Part shown: one piece after another, positions 12,498-25,823 of the stretch
Layout of the letters: the number at the start of each line of letters is the position of its first letter
How positions within the stretch are numbered: the first letter of the stretch is position 1
Source of the DNA: Diprion similis
Taxonomy: Eukaryota > Arthropoda > Insecta > Hymenoptera > Diprionidae
Direction: 5' to 3'
Assembly (NCBI RefSeq): GCF_021155765.1
Contig: NC_060113.1
Span: forward strand, 1,850,501 to 1,914,500
Length of the DNA: 64,000 nt
Notes under the pieces: model-generated
Databases searched by the model: none
What the model saw: only the letters and a program-made list of their open reading frames with translations
What the model was told of the DNA's origin: nothing
Program-made: the position numbers and the translations under genes

Positions 12498-13131
12498 TGA
12501 GACGATAAATTCTCGGGTTCGACAATCAAGAAAAACGTTAGACTATACAGATGACCGAGAGATCCATAGTTACTGCTGAATTACATATATTCTTCGTCAT
12601 GATTTTGAAAGGTGCTGAAGAAAAATCACAATTCTCAACTCAAAGTCATCGTTTATTTGATATTTCTCAATTCTACTACATGTATTCGGTGTTAGTGTGT
12701 ATTAACTTAACATGTCCACAACTAAGGATATCGATTCACAATAATCCTTATTATATTACGAGGAACATAATGGGTTTGCTGTCTACAAAAAATACCATGT
12801 TAGATACACATCATCATAGATCCAACGTCAAGCTCAAGTTTTGGCCTGCGGACAGGTGCATCCCACTTCTGCTAGGATACGACATGCGATGTACGATATT
12901 GTATTGTCTTGAATTCGCGTAACCTGTATCAAAATGAAGAACAGATTAATTTGCGACGTATTTTCTTCGCATTTCCTCGAATGTTGGTCGTTTTTTGTTC
13001 TAGAACTCGTTTCCGTACTCCTGGTGGTCCGATTGGTCTAGAAAGAATGACTGAAATAGATTCTGAGACGCCAAATTTTTGCTCAAAAAAGTAAAGCTAA
13101 CCGCTTTGAACTTTTGATGAAAAGCATTCAG
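12498..13131. repeat. Decayed relics of the same satellite
   Basis: At 12497 the clean array stops inside a unit, and similarity continues only in diverged form. The stretch just after the break still follows the unit (AGACGATAAATT against AGACAAAAGATT). At 12580-12612 there is TTTGAAAGGTGCTG against the array's TTTGAAAAGTGCTG. The best relic, about 12912-13131, follows the unit from ATCAAAA through ATGTTGGTC, CCTGGTGGTC and GAGACGCC to AAGCTAACCGCTTTG, against ATCAAAA, CTGTTGGTC, CCTGGGGGTC, AAGACAAAA and AAGGCTAACCCCTTTG in the array. Middle parts are hard to align. This is the usual picture of old, unhomogenised monomers flanking a young array. Confidence 0.75.
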
Positions 13132-16100
13132 CTATCGTCGCACATAGCGTTACATGTCTGTGAACTATGATCATTCATGCTGCAAAATAATTCTATTACA
13201 ATCGCAATTTCGGAAGAATTATTATGTAGCATTATGTTTTACCGTCGGATGAAGTTGATTGAATACTGATGATGATGCGTCATGTTGATGCATAATCAAA
13301 CACTTTTGCTATCCGAAAATCCGCGCTTTCATCGAGCAGTGTAAAAAAACCGATCAAAACGAACTGTCGATTCTGTCAACTCACAAGTTTGTAATTTTAT
13401 GTCGTATAATGTTGAGAAATGTAATCGAGACAGTGTGGAATCATATTTTCTTTCAAAATGATCTCGATATAGCGTCTGAGTCCATTCATGTCACCGCTTT
13501 CCAAAATGGGCAAAAATTATGCTAAAAATACCCTCATATCTTTTTATAATCATGCTAAATATAGTTCATCCTAGTATGCTCAAAAACTCTTCATGCGATA
13601 GTCATAAAATATTTTCTTTTCGCCACGTGCGTCGCAAATTTTCCGTATCAGAAACAAGTCGTAGGAGCCTGACTTGAATATTTTGCTGTATTCGTCCGTC
13701 TTGTTAAGAAAGATCACTCCGTACCGTAAAAATTGTTCTAATGTGTCCGCTGTGATTATTTTCGCGGGTATCGGTTCTGACACCACCGGTACGATATTTT
13801 AATTCTCGAATTCGATGTCGCTACCAGCATTTCGCACTCGTGTAGAATCAAGGACTGTTCTTTACCCGAATATTCTGAGTCGGTAAAAGCGGTGTATGTT
13901 TTTATCGTTACACAGCGATGCTCAATTACTGCAGTCGGAAAAGGCGAAAATCATTTTATCGGCGGAGGCGTTCTATTCAGGTTTCTGTTTTACCAACTGC
14001 CGTTACTCTTTCGAGGAACTGACTCTTACCCTCGCAAATTCTCGGAGGGTAACCTAGCACGTTCGATGGTCAGCGCGAATATTACGCGTGAATTATCACC
14101 AATAATTATTAAATCAGTATCATGCTTTGGTAATCTCATCAATGCCTGTCTTATATGCTTCGATTCCTAAGACTGACTTTGGGAGGATGGCTTCCGCGAT
14201 ATTGTCAAAAATACGGTCTTCAGCGTTTGTTTTGGCTGTGAAATTTCTGAATCTTGAACGAATTCACAAACGAACTGGCTATACATATATATCTATTTTT
14301 AAAGAGCCAAGCTTGACGTTAGCAGGTTTTTTAATAATGTATCTTTCGCTAGGAATGTTCACTGAATCTACTTGCGAAGTTTTGACTTGTGATGAAAATC
14401 CGCAACGGCTGTATCCGAGTTTGTTTTAGCCTTATCGTCAGTTGTCAGCATCTGTAAAAAAATGTACCCAAATTTAAGCACAAGGTAAGCTCATGCATCT
14501 CATGAAATGAAATAATTTTACAAATAGGCTTAGAATTATTGTTATACTTTCTTAACTCATGTTTGACATTCCCAAGCTTTTGAAAAACTCGAATGATGCA
14601 GAAGACAAAACCTTAAAGCTTGCTTCGGTAGGTCGGCTCAGCTCCGTGGGCATGTGCCTCAAATTTCATGTGTCGCGAATTCTGTCGGGTATAGGTTTCT
14701 ACTCGAGGTGGACGAAGCGACGGAGAAAAGTGTTCCGAGATAAAATCAAGAAAAACCGAGATGACGCGTGAGAGACTAGAATGGAGGAAATTCATATCTA
14801 TAGCAAGCCCCGACCGACGTTCAGCATCCTGACAGCAATGCCGTAAGCTCGGGTATTAAGGTTAACCCCCGGTGAGTTTTGGCCGAATATTCCCCGCGGC
14901 GACGTTGGAATATTAATATCACGGCGTTAAATATTTTGCTTGAATCCTGGGTGACTTTGAGGCGAAGCTGCCGCGTGACGTTTGTGAAATAGCCCCGTAT
15001 CATAATCCACTGCGAAATTGTCACAGAAACCAAAACGTGTTCCGCGACTGCTTGCCCTGTGTAACTTTGAATAATCCAGAAGGTGGGTGGTAATGGCGGC
15101 ATAATTTTGCCACCGGGAAGAACTTACGTCGGAAAATTAACCCGCACCTGATAGTTATTCAGGGATAATTTTGCCCTTCGGCTGGTTCTACCTGACCTGA
15201 AAACAGGTCGATGCTCACTGCCATGGTTGATTTATCGTCTTCTCCCTCGGGATGAAATCGAGGAAGAGAGATGAACTTTGCTCCAGCAACGCAGATAAAC
15301 GATGCCTATAGAACTTTAGTCAGAACAAGTAAAACAGCGCAGTGTATAAACGCCGCCTCGACATTTTGTAATTTCTGTTCTTGGTAAATTGCGCCAATAA
15401 TTCTCAACTGCACGTTGTCGGGTGTTGGCAGTGCCACATTACAGCGCCTTCGCTATTCCCAATTTAGAATCGTAGATAACGAGGCGACACCGGCGTAAGG
15501 CATTGAAATATCTGTCAACTAGGCGACGTAAACCATTTGCTTCAACTAATGGGAACATATAATCGAATAGAAACCCTCGGCACAGTTACAGTGACATAAA
15601 ACACCTCGTTCCTGGAGCGCCAGGAACACTTGATCATCTGGATACACGGTTATTATAGGAATATGTCTGATGCGAATGTCTTACATTCGAAAACGGGAGC
15701 ACTCTCCGTCTATTATACTTTGCTCGAAAAATGTTTGATATGCATTCAAGCCACGGAATATCTCGCGTACGAAATGTAAAATTATTTTATGAAAAAAACA
15801 CGGAGGCAGAAAATTCCTCGCACGTTTTTGCCGTGCGTCAAGATGCTGCGTTTTGGACTCCCCCCGAAACGTTTAAGGTTTCATCACAAAAAGTCGACTC
15901 GCTTGCTAGTCTTGCATGAATTCCCTGGAGTCTCGATCTTGGAGTCAGGATGCCCAGAATGGGAAGTACCCAAAAACAAGATGGAAAAAATGAAAAAGAT
16001 ACCTACGTGTAATCAGCAACGAGCCAAGATGATGTTTCAGCGTTTAATCGCCAAGCAAGTTAGCATTCCTCAAACTGGACGATTATTCACAAATCAGCTA

Positions 16101-17454
16101 CAGGATAATTTTTTACCTACCGATAACTCAAAGATCTAAAGCTCCGATTAATTCCACCCCATGTGCCTACTAACTGGCCGGAAACAGTTAATCCGATATC
16201 CTGCAGTATCCGCTTCGCGTCCAGCACGCAGCCCGAACTTACCCCTAAAATTTTCCTGTGACTTTAATCCCCGCGGTTTTAATTTTCAAGTCTCTAATCA
16301 CACCAAGAACGAATATAAGTCGATGTTTTCCCCCACAACCTTTAACGCAGTGGATTATTTACATGCTCATTTTATATTTATTCTTTCGTTTCCTATAGTT
16401 GACGTTTCACTTTCAACGATACCGTTTCTCAACCCGTAAAATACGACAACGCAATCACCGTCTGGATGTATTTATCTCTTCACGGTTGGGTTCTTCAATT
16501 TTCTACGTGCAACTGGAAATGTTTTCTCTACGGTTGTACGAGCTGCCATCCACTGCAGTCGTCGCGTACCTCGTACTTATATACCGTCAGTTTTTCACGG
16601 CTGCACTCCTATTGGTTCTAGATGTCTGTATTTCAAAACCGTTTCCAACGACGCTGTTCACTGACTCCTTCTGTCTCGGTGACATGCGAGAACGAGCAGT
16701 GTGTGTTCATTCGTTCGACATTTTCTTTTCAGGAAACTAGTCGACGTTGACGACGATCTGAAAATTCCCAATCTAACATCGTTCGCGTACTCGATCTGCA
16801 GAGTGTAATCGAAAAAGCTTTCACTCGCGTACACTGTAAAACAGCCGGATTCCACTCAGGGAACAAAACTGGGCCACAACTCAGGACTGATTAATTGCAT
16901 TCCCGTGTACCCACATGTGTGTACCTACTCACATTTCTGGGGCCCCCAGGTGGTTTCAGATTTTTCGCGGAGGTTGCCAACCGCGGTATTCCGGGCAAGA
17001 TGGAAACGAGAAGTCTGTTGGCACTTCAAAGCTCAGTTTTTCAGCCCCCGAACACGGCCAAATCCTTGGGATTTATTGGGCATTATTATTCTTCCTTGGC
17101 TCTAGAGATGAGGGGACTCTCAATGGTACACAAGTATTCAAACATGCTTTTGGACTGTACCTACGTGGTACCATTGCTCCCATGTATGTATGTAATGAAA
17201 TCTACCTGCCTACCTTCAACAACAGCTGACAAGAGTCTTAAGTAATGCATAAGTTTTCAGGGAAGGGATCGAAGGTTAAGGGGATGTTGGAATAATATTT
17301 TAGGCCAAAACGCACAGAGTTTGGTATTTCATCGGCTTTGCGAGACCGTGAAAGCAATCTCTCAAACTTTCTCGAACCACTTGATACACCTACATCTAAG
17401 ATAGTCTTCACACTCGTGGGTAAGGGACGCAATGTCTTCGGTGTATTGAATACG
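13132..17454. other. No gene recognised; unique AT-rich sequence
   Basis: I see no convincing coding exon here. Open frames are short and lack signal peptides, known motifs or well-matched splice pairs. A GC-richer stretch at about 14830-15110 and another at 16900-17200 stay open in several frames at once, which reflects base composition rather than coding. Confidence 0.5.
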
Positions 17455-17617
17455 TCGGAGGACTACCACCAAGGGAAAAAACGAATTCAAACCCTTCGGG
17501 AACGTTGGGTAGAAGGACGGTAGCTCAGTGGTGTAGTAGATTAATTTTTCATCCTGTCTAATGCCCAGGAACTTGTCCATTAGCCATGCTAACCGCTGTG
17601 CTATAGACGGCATGGCT
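17455..17617 (-). mobile_element. Possible tRNA-derived SINE remnant
   Basis: Read on the minus strand, TAGCACAGCGGTTAGC (17589-17604) fits the tRNA A box TRGCNNAGYGG. GGGTTTGAATTC, about 110 bp downstream near 17490, resembles a B box. On the plus strand a second A-box-like TAGCTCAGTGG starts at 17520, so two A-box-like arms face each other. No full tRNA cloverleaf can be drawn. This could be a SINE or a SINE dimer; it is not a tRNA gene. Confidence 0.3.
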
Positions 17618-19489
17618 TAGCTAAGAGAAGGTTCATTTCGCTTCAGTCACTTGTGGGACTTTGGAAGGATAATTAGCTAATGGATATCGTTAAAGATTAC
17701 CCGTAAACAAACTCACCGTGATTCGATCTGTCGCGGAAACGTGTTCTGGAAGTCTGGTTACTCCAGATTCGCTTTCATTTTTCCCACGTCCTGATGATCG
17801 TCACGTACAAAGGGTGGAGATAGTACTCGGACGGAATTAGGGAGACGGTTTCTCCGGGTTCGAGATCCTAAATCATGATCAACAGTTGAGTAAATTTACC
17901 CAAGTAAGATTAAGCGGTGTTAGAGTAAGGTAAGACTGGAAGAGCATGGCGAAGATCTGACCCTTGCTGTTCGCGAGAGAATTGTGCCAGCCCCAAATGG
18001 CGAACTTCTTGATGATGATGATAATGGATGGTAACGAGCTAATCGAATCAGGCCTCGTTGTCGAGTCGTCTAAATATAGTTAAAAATCGTTTTGTGTCTG
18101 ATGTCATTTCGGGGTTTCCGTATCCTGCGGATCGATTCCTTGCACCGCTTCTTATTCGCAGTCCAAAAAGTTTCACGTAGCGGAAGTTTTTTCACTGAAA
18201 GGTTGGGGGGTGGAGAAGAGACGAGAAGGTTCAACGATCTATCAAAAGTTCCATTCAATCTATTTATCGATCTATCTATTTATTATATTACTATATACCT
18301 ACGTACCCACCTCTCGACGAGTCGAACATTTTTTACACGACTTATCGAATGTAGATTTTTCTTTCGAAGGAGATAAGAACTCATTGTGCGCTCCTCTCGA
18401 GCTGACACCTGCCCTCTGTGTATACCGATGACGCCGTTTTTGTTGCGTCATTTTGAACATTTCGTCTTAAGAAATGACCTGAAACGGAAAATCAATGTCG
18501 GTGATACCGCGCGCTCAGATATCTCGTCAATTCCTCTTACCAATAGAGATCAAACGTAGGATAACAGGTGGAAATTTGTAAGGGTTGATTTATCAAATTG
18601 CTGAGAAGAACAGCTCGTGGTGAGTTTGGCCTGCATAAAACGATGGACACTCCGGATCATCAGTTAGATTCTTAATCTCTATTTCATTGCACCACGTGCA
18701 GGACCTTCAAGATTCTAATCGAGGAGAAAAATACGGGGAAAATTGTCTCCCCTGATCTCGTGGTAATGGTCCAGGCGCCGGCAGACAAACAGGCAAGCAG
18801 GCAGGCACGCAGGTGGGCTATGGGAGTTAATATTGATCCAAAACCCGGGAACCTGGGTTCGAACCACGCCTCGACTGTGGTTACCTTGCTACTTCACCTG
18901 ACAGCGACGTTTTCCTTTGTCCAGCTGTCCTCGGAAAATGAAAATCGACTCACATTTCACCCGGGAAGACCATTTCGAACCCGAACAGCCTCCGCGCTAC
19001 TGTGTTATCGCTGAAGCAAATTCGGTGCGCGTGAAACTGTCGAATGATTTTTGGTTTCGATACTTTCATGGAATTCATCTTCTGATGCTTTCTTTATTTA
19101 TTGGAATCGCGCGGGGTATCGGCTTTGGAATTTCAAAGGTCAATCGGGGTCCCGACCCATAATTAAAAAATTCCATTTGATCCGTGTGATTCCATTTTTC
19201 CATTGATCGGTCTGAAAATTATCGAAAAATTCTCAAAAAATCTATTTTTCAGTTAGAACATTTCTAGACCGGTTGCATTATTTCTGTCTATTTTAATGTA
19301 TATTCAACTTTTTTAATCAACCTCATAATGAAACAGGTCTCGAAATGTTCTACGGAAAAAACGGAAGTTTTGAGAATTTTTTGGGAATTTTCAGACCGTT
19401 TGAATAATGTTTTAGTATATAAAAAAAAATTAAGGGTGCTTAAAAAAAAAGTGAAACGGTCTCGAAATGTTTAGAAAAAATACAGTTTT
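17618..19489. other. No gene recognised; scattered tRNA-like B boxes
   Basis: Only isolated signals are seen. GGGTTCGAACCACG at 18855-18868 and GGGTTCGAGATCC near 17848 resemble tRNA T-arm or B-box sequence but lack a partner A box or a foldable tRNA. They may be more SINE debris. No coding exon is supported. Confidence 0.4.
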
Positions 19490-19670
19490 TGAGAATTTTA
19501 AAAAAGATCCTTTTCAAAATCACTCTTAATATTTATAAATAATTAAACAGTAGAATAAAAAATCTGAAAAAATTCAGGTACTGTTTCAGAGCTGGGACAA
19601 TTGCAGAAAAAAATTTGATCCAAATGAAAACTGGTGAGGGTCAGACGGTGGTTGAGATCGCATGGAATTC
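19490..19670. repeat. Interspersed repeat, family F, partial copy
   Basis: The stretch with CTTTTCAAAATCA, then GAATAAAAAATCTG, then GACAATTGCAGAAAAAA and TGGTGAGGGTCAGACG matches, in order, sequence at 28370-28530. Its last part also recurs at 49269-49316. It is shared between loci with no gene content, so it is a dispersed element. Only one arm is clear here. Confidence 0.55.
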
Positions 19671-22600
19671 TCCATATACATAGAACCTGCGAGAGAATTT
19701 ACCGTGTAACGATGACGTTTCCTGCAAGCTCGTTCACAAGCGAATAAGTACCGGAAAGCTCGGTGACCGTAACATTGAGAGTTTGACGGCACCGTTGGTC
19801 CGCCATAATGTTGATATTGTGACTGGAAAATCATCACGTACGATCACTTTGGAAATGAAACATGAATCGCCATTAGCAGCTTGAGGTTGATTGATTGATT
19901 AGATTATTAGATTAGTTCAAAATAGGGTCTTGGGGGTAGAAGAAAAATCAATATTTTTCTGTTTCATAAAATGAATGTACAACATCACAAGAATATTGTG
20001 TCTGTGTGAGTATAAACAAAAATTACTAGCTCATTAACGTTCAAATTGTCATTTTTTGCTATAAAAAAATTTAAACTCTGTATCTCAAAATATACTGCAG
20101 TTGCACCGATCATTCTGACATTTGATACATTATTTTTACAAACAATTTGCAAAGTAACAACGTAGAGTTCTTCTTCTTATTATTATTATTATTATTTATT
20201 TTACAATAAGAAATGGCCGATTTTTACTCAAAAATCAGTTTTTTCACTTCCGAGTGTTAATAAAAATTGAAAAATAAAAAAAACTTACCGTTGCAACCTA
20301 GAGAAACTCATTAATTATTAAAAAAAAAACTCTGGTTTTTTGATTTCAGATTATCCAGTGTTGACTTATGCAGTACACCGCAAAACAACTTTTTTTTCGA
20401 AACGCCTCCGAAGATTTGCTGCCATTAACTTAATTCTTAATATTTTTCAATGAAAATTTAACACAATATTTTTCAGATGTTACTTTATCATGTACCAATC
20501 ACGTAAATAAATTTGCATTTGCAAAAAATTCCCAAAAAATCACTTTTTTTACGTCCAAGACTCTTACCTCCTACCCCCTCGCCCGTCCCTGCTGATATGT
20601 AATTTAGCTGGACTTCTTCACGAGCGTATCATAATTCAGGTTTATTAATTTAATTTTAACATCAAATTAAGCAGTGCTGCAATATCAGACAAAACTACCA
20701 ACTATATATTTCTCATCGATCGATCTAATTCTAACTAATTAACTACTGCACGCTGTGGTAATACCTGATCAAATATTTGCGTTCAATCTAATTTCGGTAG
20801 CTCTCACTTTCATCGTTGCATGGAACCTTGATTTTAATTAACGACATCGAACTTCAGACACCTTACCATAATATGTAGTAAGATAATCCACAGAAGGGGC
20901 GGAGGGGGGGGGCACCTGTTTTTACGTCTAATAACCGTAAAGAAGGGATATTCGTAACTTTACAAAATTTCTGTCTAGTTGGGAGGGAGAAAGACGATGG
21001 TATGATTTATCAGGATCCCTTTGAAAGGGGATTTTTCTTGGAAAACAAACTTGGAACGTATCATCGGATGATCTATACATCGCGTGAAAAAGTATCCATC
21101 TTCGTTGAAAGTTCTTCCCCCTTTCAGGATAATACAGCTGCAAATTTCGTTCATAAGATTTTCTTTTCTTTCTTGTTGACTCTTCTTGCACAAACTTGTT
21201 TTATTTTGATTTTAATGAATTTTTATTTTCACATTTTTCACTCTCAGATGAATCGCATGGTCGCAGGTGAAAAATGTTTCACAATTGTTTTCTTTTTGTT
21301 AACATCGTTATTTCCAAACAACGGTGGGATTCTTTTTAACGCTGGACTGCGCATCGAGTGTTTGAAATATCGGAAGCAGCCTCCGCGATGTCCTGTGAAT
21401 TTCCTTTCGCTTCTTTTCTCACAGTCTGGTAGACTCTCAATGTTTGAAAATATACCGAATACACAAGCTTGTTTCTTATAACGAGGGTCAGTGCTGAAGA
21501 AATTTGTTAAAAGTAACAAGGAAACGGCAAGAAAGATTTTTCCTTCAAATGCGTAAAGGCAAAAAAGATGTATCGAGAAGTTTGGCCCTCCGTCTGATCC
21601 AATACCCGAATCCAATTCCAACCCTGAACTGAGAGGCGTTTCTTTATCTTTTATCCCTTTCTAACACTGAGAAATATTTCGTTTCTAACAGCCACTAGAA
21701 AAATTCAGTAAAGAACGGTTTACACGTTTTCGGAATTGTAAGCAAACGTGACATACAAGCCAAAATTTATTGCGATTATGACTCTAAATACTATACACTA
21801 TATTTATATTTTTGCAATCACTTTAGATTTTTTTTAGTCATCATTTCTCTACTAGAAATCTAGACACGAAAAAATTATGAATCGTGATGTGAACGTTGCG
21901 GAGACTTTTCAAAATAAGAAGAAATAAGTAGATAAAGAAGGATAAGAAAAAGAGTCACGGCGACAGCCGCCGCCTTCCACGTAAATTAATACTGTGCAAA
22001 ACTTCGCTCAGGTGGCTAATGGAACGGGATTATCTACGTTCATCGTTCTAGTAAATATCGAAAAGCTCCGGGCGAAATTTTAAATTGATGGCTGTGGGGT
22101 GGTCAGAACGGTTACCGGGAAAGGGAGGATCTCTAACGCCACAGCCCTTATCTCCAGGACCAACTTCTGCTCACTTGCCGGTCCAACTTTACGCCTTCGT
22201 GGTTCTTCGAGGTCCTAATTGGCCTTTAATAAAGCACCGAAAAGCTAACGGGTGATCAAAAGGGTTGGCGGTTCGCCGGAAGTTCGCAAAAACTGTACCA
22301 ATTTTACTGCGGACCAACGATGAGCTTTGCGAACGATCTTTGCCCCGCTGTTTTCATTGCGGTTGAAAAAACGCAAATTCTGGGACAAAGTGAACCGCCA
22401 ATGCAGACTTGGACGGACTCGTAGAGGCAGACATGCACGCTCGTTTAATGCTCGACGAATCCAAAGTTGGTCCTTCGGATCTGGAACTTGGCCAGCTGAT
22501 ATCACCCAGTGGCTTAACGTTTTCAATGATTAAATGCGACGGCAGTTTGCCTATTCATACAACCCATGCATGCAGGGACGTCGTCTGTTCACGTAACGCC

Positions 22601-24590
22601 TCCGATTCCTCAGAACTTCCCTAACCATTCCAGAGATAATTAATTCTCCATTGAATTGAACCGTGCAATGCGGTACGTCTATTAGGTACGAATTTTCAGT
22701 CGAATAAGAGAATCCTGATGAAATTAAATTACGGTAAGACGAGAAACGAGACGTGATAAAAAGACAGCCGACGTCGTTCTTCCGGCTGCGTGAAACTTGC
22801 ACTTTCTGCATGCGATTCTCGTAATAAGAATCATTATTTATTCGGGTTGTTCTCGTGGATACAATAAATGAAAATTACAATAGTCATACGAACAAGAATA
22901 TTCTATGTAAATTAATTTGACTAGAGAACAGCTCATTTGTAAAAATTCGTTAGCACGTACAATTTTTATGAAGTCAGGGCTTGTTTCATGACCATTGCCT
23001 GAAAGTTGAAAGAAAATTTTTTGCAGCTTTTTTCCAGGAGATATCAAATTCCCTTAGAATTCCTTGATTCCATAATTTCCGTGAATACTGGACACCCTGG
23101 TACATATTACGAATGGAGTGGGTAGCTCGAGGTGAGGTGTTCCGGAATCTCGGAATCCGACAGCCGGTTAGTTGCCAGAAACAGTAGGAGAAGGAAAGAG
23201 GGGAGAATAAACTACAGCGGGAAAAGGAGAAAAAATAAAAGAAAAGAAAAAAAAGTACCGATGCTGGAGGAGCATTCCATGAGCTCGTGTAACGTGCCTA
23301 AAGTACTTCTGTGCTCTACGAGTCTTGACATTAACGTGGTGGGAGGAAGAACTCATGAACTCAACTCTAGTTGATAGTAGAAGTGGCGTTGCTGGTTCTT
23401 TTTTTTATTTTTATTTTTTCAACTTTATTTTATTGTGTTTTATTTATTCATTTCGCCTAGCGTCGATTGTTCAACGAAAATTCGATCTCTGGAATTGTTT
23501 TATTCTTAACCAAAAGTTATAAAATTTTCTTACCGGTAAGTATTCGCGGTTTTATTGTGATATGTTTCATTAAATTTTCCGATTCTATTATCAAGTAATT
23601 GCAAATAACTTTTTCGGATAAGGCAGTATAATTTCTGATAAGGCGAGAATATCTTCGGGAACTGATTTATGACCGTCGTACAATCGGTATTTTTTTTTTT
23701 AATTTTTTTCCCCTCTTTCGATACGCGTCACTCGATTTTATGGTGAACTGTTCAATCAATGAATGCGAAGAAACCGTCAGGCGAAATTAATTCTGCGTAA
23801 TCAGAACGAGTCGATTGCTGCTCAGCCAGAATATGTTGGCCAGTGTTGGTTCAATAGTAATACCCAAAAATATAAAATAAATGCCGAGAATTTGAAAAAT
23901 AGCGAAGCTGAAACGTCGTGAAAAATTCGTTTGAAAAATGCGAAAAGAAGTCTGCTGACTTTTACTCAACTTGCTTGAGTTTTATGATTGAAAGATTTTC
24001 AAAATTGTAGCCTGAGTGTCGGATTGATTTCGTGGAAAAAATGTCAGCGGCACTGCAGCTTTGATGGATTTCGAAATAATGGAGGAAATAATCTTCTACA
24101 ATTTTTTATCGAATTCGCTGAGACAGTTCAAGGGAAGGACTTGTCAGTTTTATCAAAGCTTTTATTAGACAGTCAAATACAGTGAGGCACGACTAACGCG
24201 TGCGGAAAATATAAACACGGCATGGCTTGGTTTAGAACTCGTTCCTGGATTCCAGTACTTATAAATGGTTAGAAGTGACTGCGAGCTGAAATGCAAAATA
24301 TATCGTTTGAATCACACGCGAATATGCTGTGTGGCTCGATTCACTTCGAAAGATCCAGGTTCTTACTATAAACCTTATATCTCGCAAATATAAACTTTTG
24401 GTAAAATGCATGGAAACAGTTTTTGACTCTGAAATAAGTTCACTGCAGGTATGATTTAGAGAATACAAAGTACGAAATTGCTGCGCAAAAAGATTTTTTT
24501 TCTCACGGTATACTGTCTTTACATCTGTTAATTTTCTTTGATTCAACGGTTAATCGAAATTTCCCCATTTCATTATTTTTTGGATGATTA
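19671..24590. other. No gene recognised
   Basis: AT-rich sequence with TTA repeats near 20180 and many poly(A/T) runs. A GC-richer part at 22000-22620 stays open in several frames on both strands but shows no start, domain or coherent splice pair. The 159-codon frame on the plus strand near 21000-21480 has no recognisable feature and may be chance. Confidence 0.45.
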
Positions 24591-25697
24591 TTATTCTTTC
24601 CGTTTTTGATTGCGACAGCTTCGCATCCCGTGTTCAGGCATGAAATTGCGGAAACTACCTGTTTTTACTGCACCTCCAGATTCGGCTGCCACGTTTTCTA
24701 TGAATTCTTGAAGAGCAGCTGAGATGTCGTCCACCAGCTTCGCGAGGTTATGGAAACCGATTTTCTCTGCGAATTGACATTTAAAAGTGGTCGATGACTC
24801 GTGAATGAGAGGCGGGGTTGAGGTTCCAAATTTGAAAAGTTTAAGTAAGGAAAAGAATTTTCAAATTTTCTCGCTCTCGCGTTTTTGGAAGTTTGAACTC
24901 GAAAATTTCATATTTCAAACTTTAGAACCTCGGAAGATGACAAAAAACCAAACGATTGTAAATAAATAAACACGACTTGCCAAGATATTCTATCTAAACA
25001 AAATATCATCGATTTCAAACCATTCGGCGTTTACCGCACGACTTAAAAACGATTTCCACGATTTCTCCAACGCCAGATTACGTGATAACAAACAATTAGC
25101 AACGATTTTCTATGAATTCTTTTACATCGATTGATTTTTCGACGTTTCAAAGAACACTGCGGTAATAAATTCATCTTCCTTTGGTATGAAAATTCGATTT
25201 CCAAGACTGTTAAATTCATGGATCCCTTAAGTACAGAATTGAGTGTAAATAACTCACCAGCGCAGTCGTGAATGCGAATCAGGAACTGGTTAATCAGGTT
25301 CGTAATCTCTTGGAACTTGCTAAGAACGTAGGATTGCAAATCGTTGCGATTAGGGTTCTTCTTTTCCCTGGGAATTAAGGGCGTCACAGGAGAATGTTCT
25401 GCTGGAACACATGGAAAAATCTGACCATTAACTCTGTGAGAAACAGCTCTAACATCCGTCGTTGCATATTTTAATTTTGTTTAAATTATTATGATTTCAA
25501 TTTTTTTTATCTTGTTTATCAACCGATCAATTCCACCTCTGGTTTCATGTGCAGAAATATCGATCATGATTTTCGTTACCCCTTTCATAGCTGCCGAAAC
25601 TTCGTGCGTGGTGATGAACCTTGTTCGCATTGCCATGACCTTCGGCTTGAAGCACCACGAGGCACAAAAAGACGGAGCAGATTATTAAGAGCTTCAT
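24591..25697 (-). CDS. Three-exon secreted protein, paralogue A (145 aa)
   Basis: Exons on the minus strand are 25697-25580, 25401-25258 and 24766-24591. Exon 1 encodes a signal peptide (MKLLIICSVFLCLVVLQA), then a His- and Lys-bearing segment. The donor GGGTAACG and the acceptor TTCCAG are both phase 1. The acceptor is a tandem CAGCAG, so a one-residue-shorter form is possible. Exon 2 ends at the strong donor CTGGTGAGT, again phase 1. Exon 3 starts after TTCGCAG and ends at TAA. Residues 41-145 look like amphipathic helices, with an RxKK site at 51-54. Residues 89-102 carry K-x2-F-x-N-L-A-x-L-V-D-x-I, shared with the gene at 29103-30163. I do not recognise the family; it is probably secreted into haemolymph, gut or gland fluid. 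Two cysteines follow the signal peptide and are not conserved in the paralogue. Confidence 0.75.
24811..24933. repeat. Probable short copy of foldback family C, inside intron 2
   Basis: The left end GGCGGGGTTGAGGTTCC and the right end TTTAGAACCTCGG are imperfect inverted repeats. The left end resembles the GGGGTTGAAATTCCG end of the family C copies at 35507, 45452 and 57674. It lies wholly within intron 2 of the secreted-protein gene. Confidence 0.4.
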
Positions 25698-25812
25698 ATT
25701 TAGTCCTGAAGAGATGCGGGAATCCTTGCAAGCGACGGCCTCCTTATTCTTCTATTTAACTTCGATGACTGAAGGATTTTTATTTCTGTTCTTCTGTTAT
25801 TAAACCTTGCGG

Positions 25813-25818
25813 TTTATA
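25813..25818 (-). promoter_or_regulatory. TATA box of secreted-protein gene A
   Basis: GGTATAAACC on the minus strand lies 121 nt upstream of the ATG at 25697. The paralogue has TATAAATA at a similar distance (141 nt). An initiator-like TCAGTC (25772-25767) lies 48 nt downstream of the TATA, which is farther than the usual 30 nt, so the transcription start is not fixed. Confidence 0.5.
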
Positions 25819-25823
25819 CCGTT

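Noticed and set aside
85..12508. Repeated 134-, 113-, 96- and 62-codon ORFs on both strands of the satellite
   Set aside because: They recur in every unit on both strands. The 304-bp period is not a multiple of three, and the 305-bp units truncate them without any compensating change. They reflect few stop codons in the unit, not coding.
18853..18868. tRNA gene suggested by GGGTTCGAACC
   Set aside because: No acceptor, D or anticodon arms can be drawn around it.
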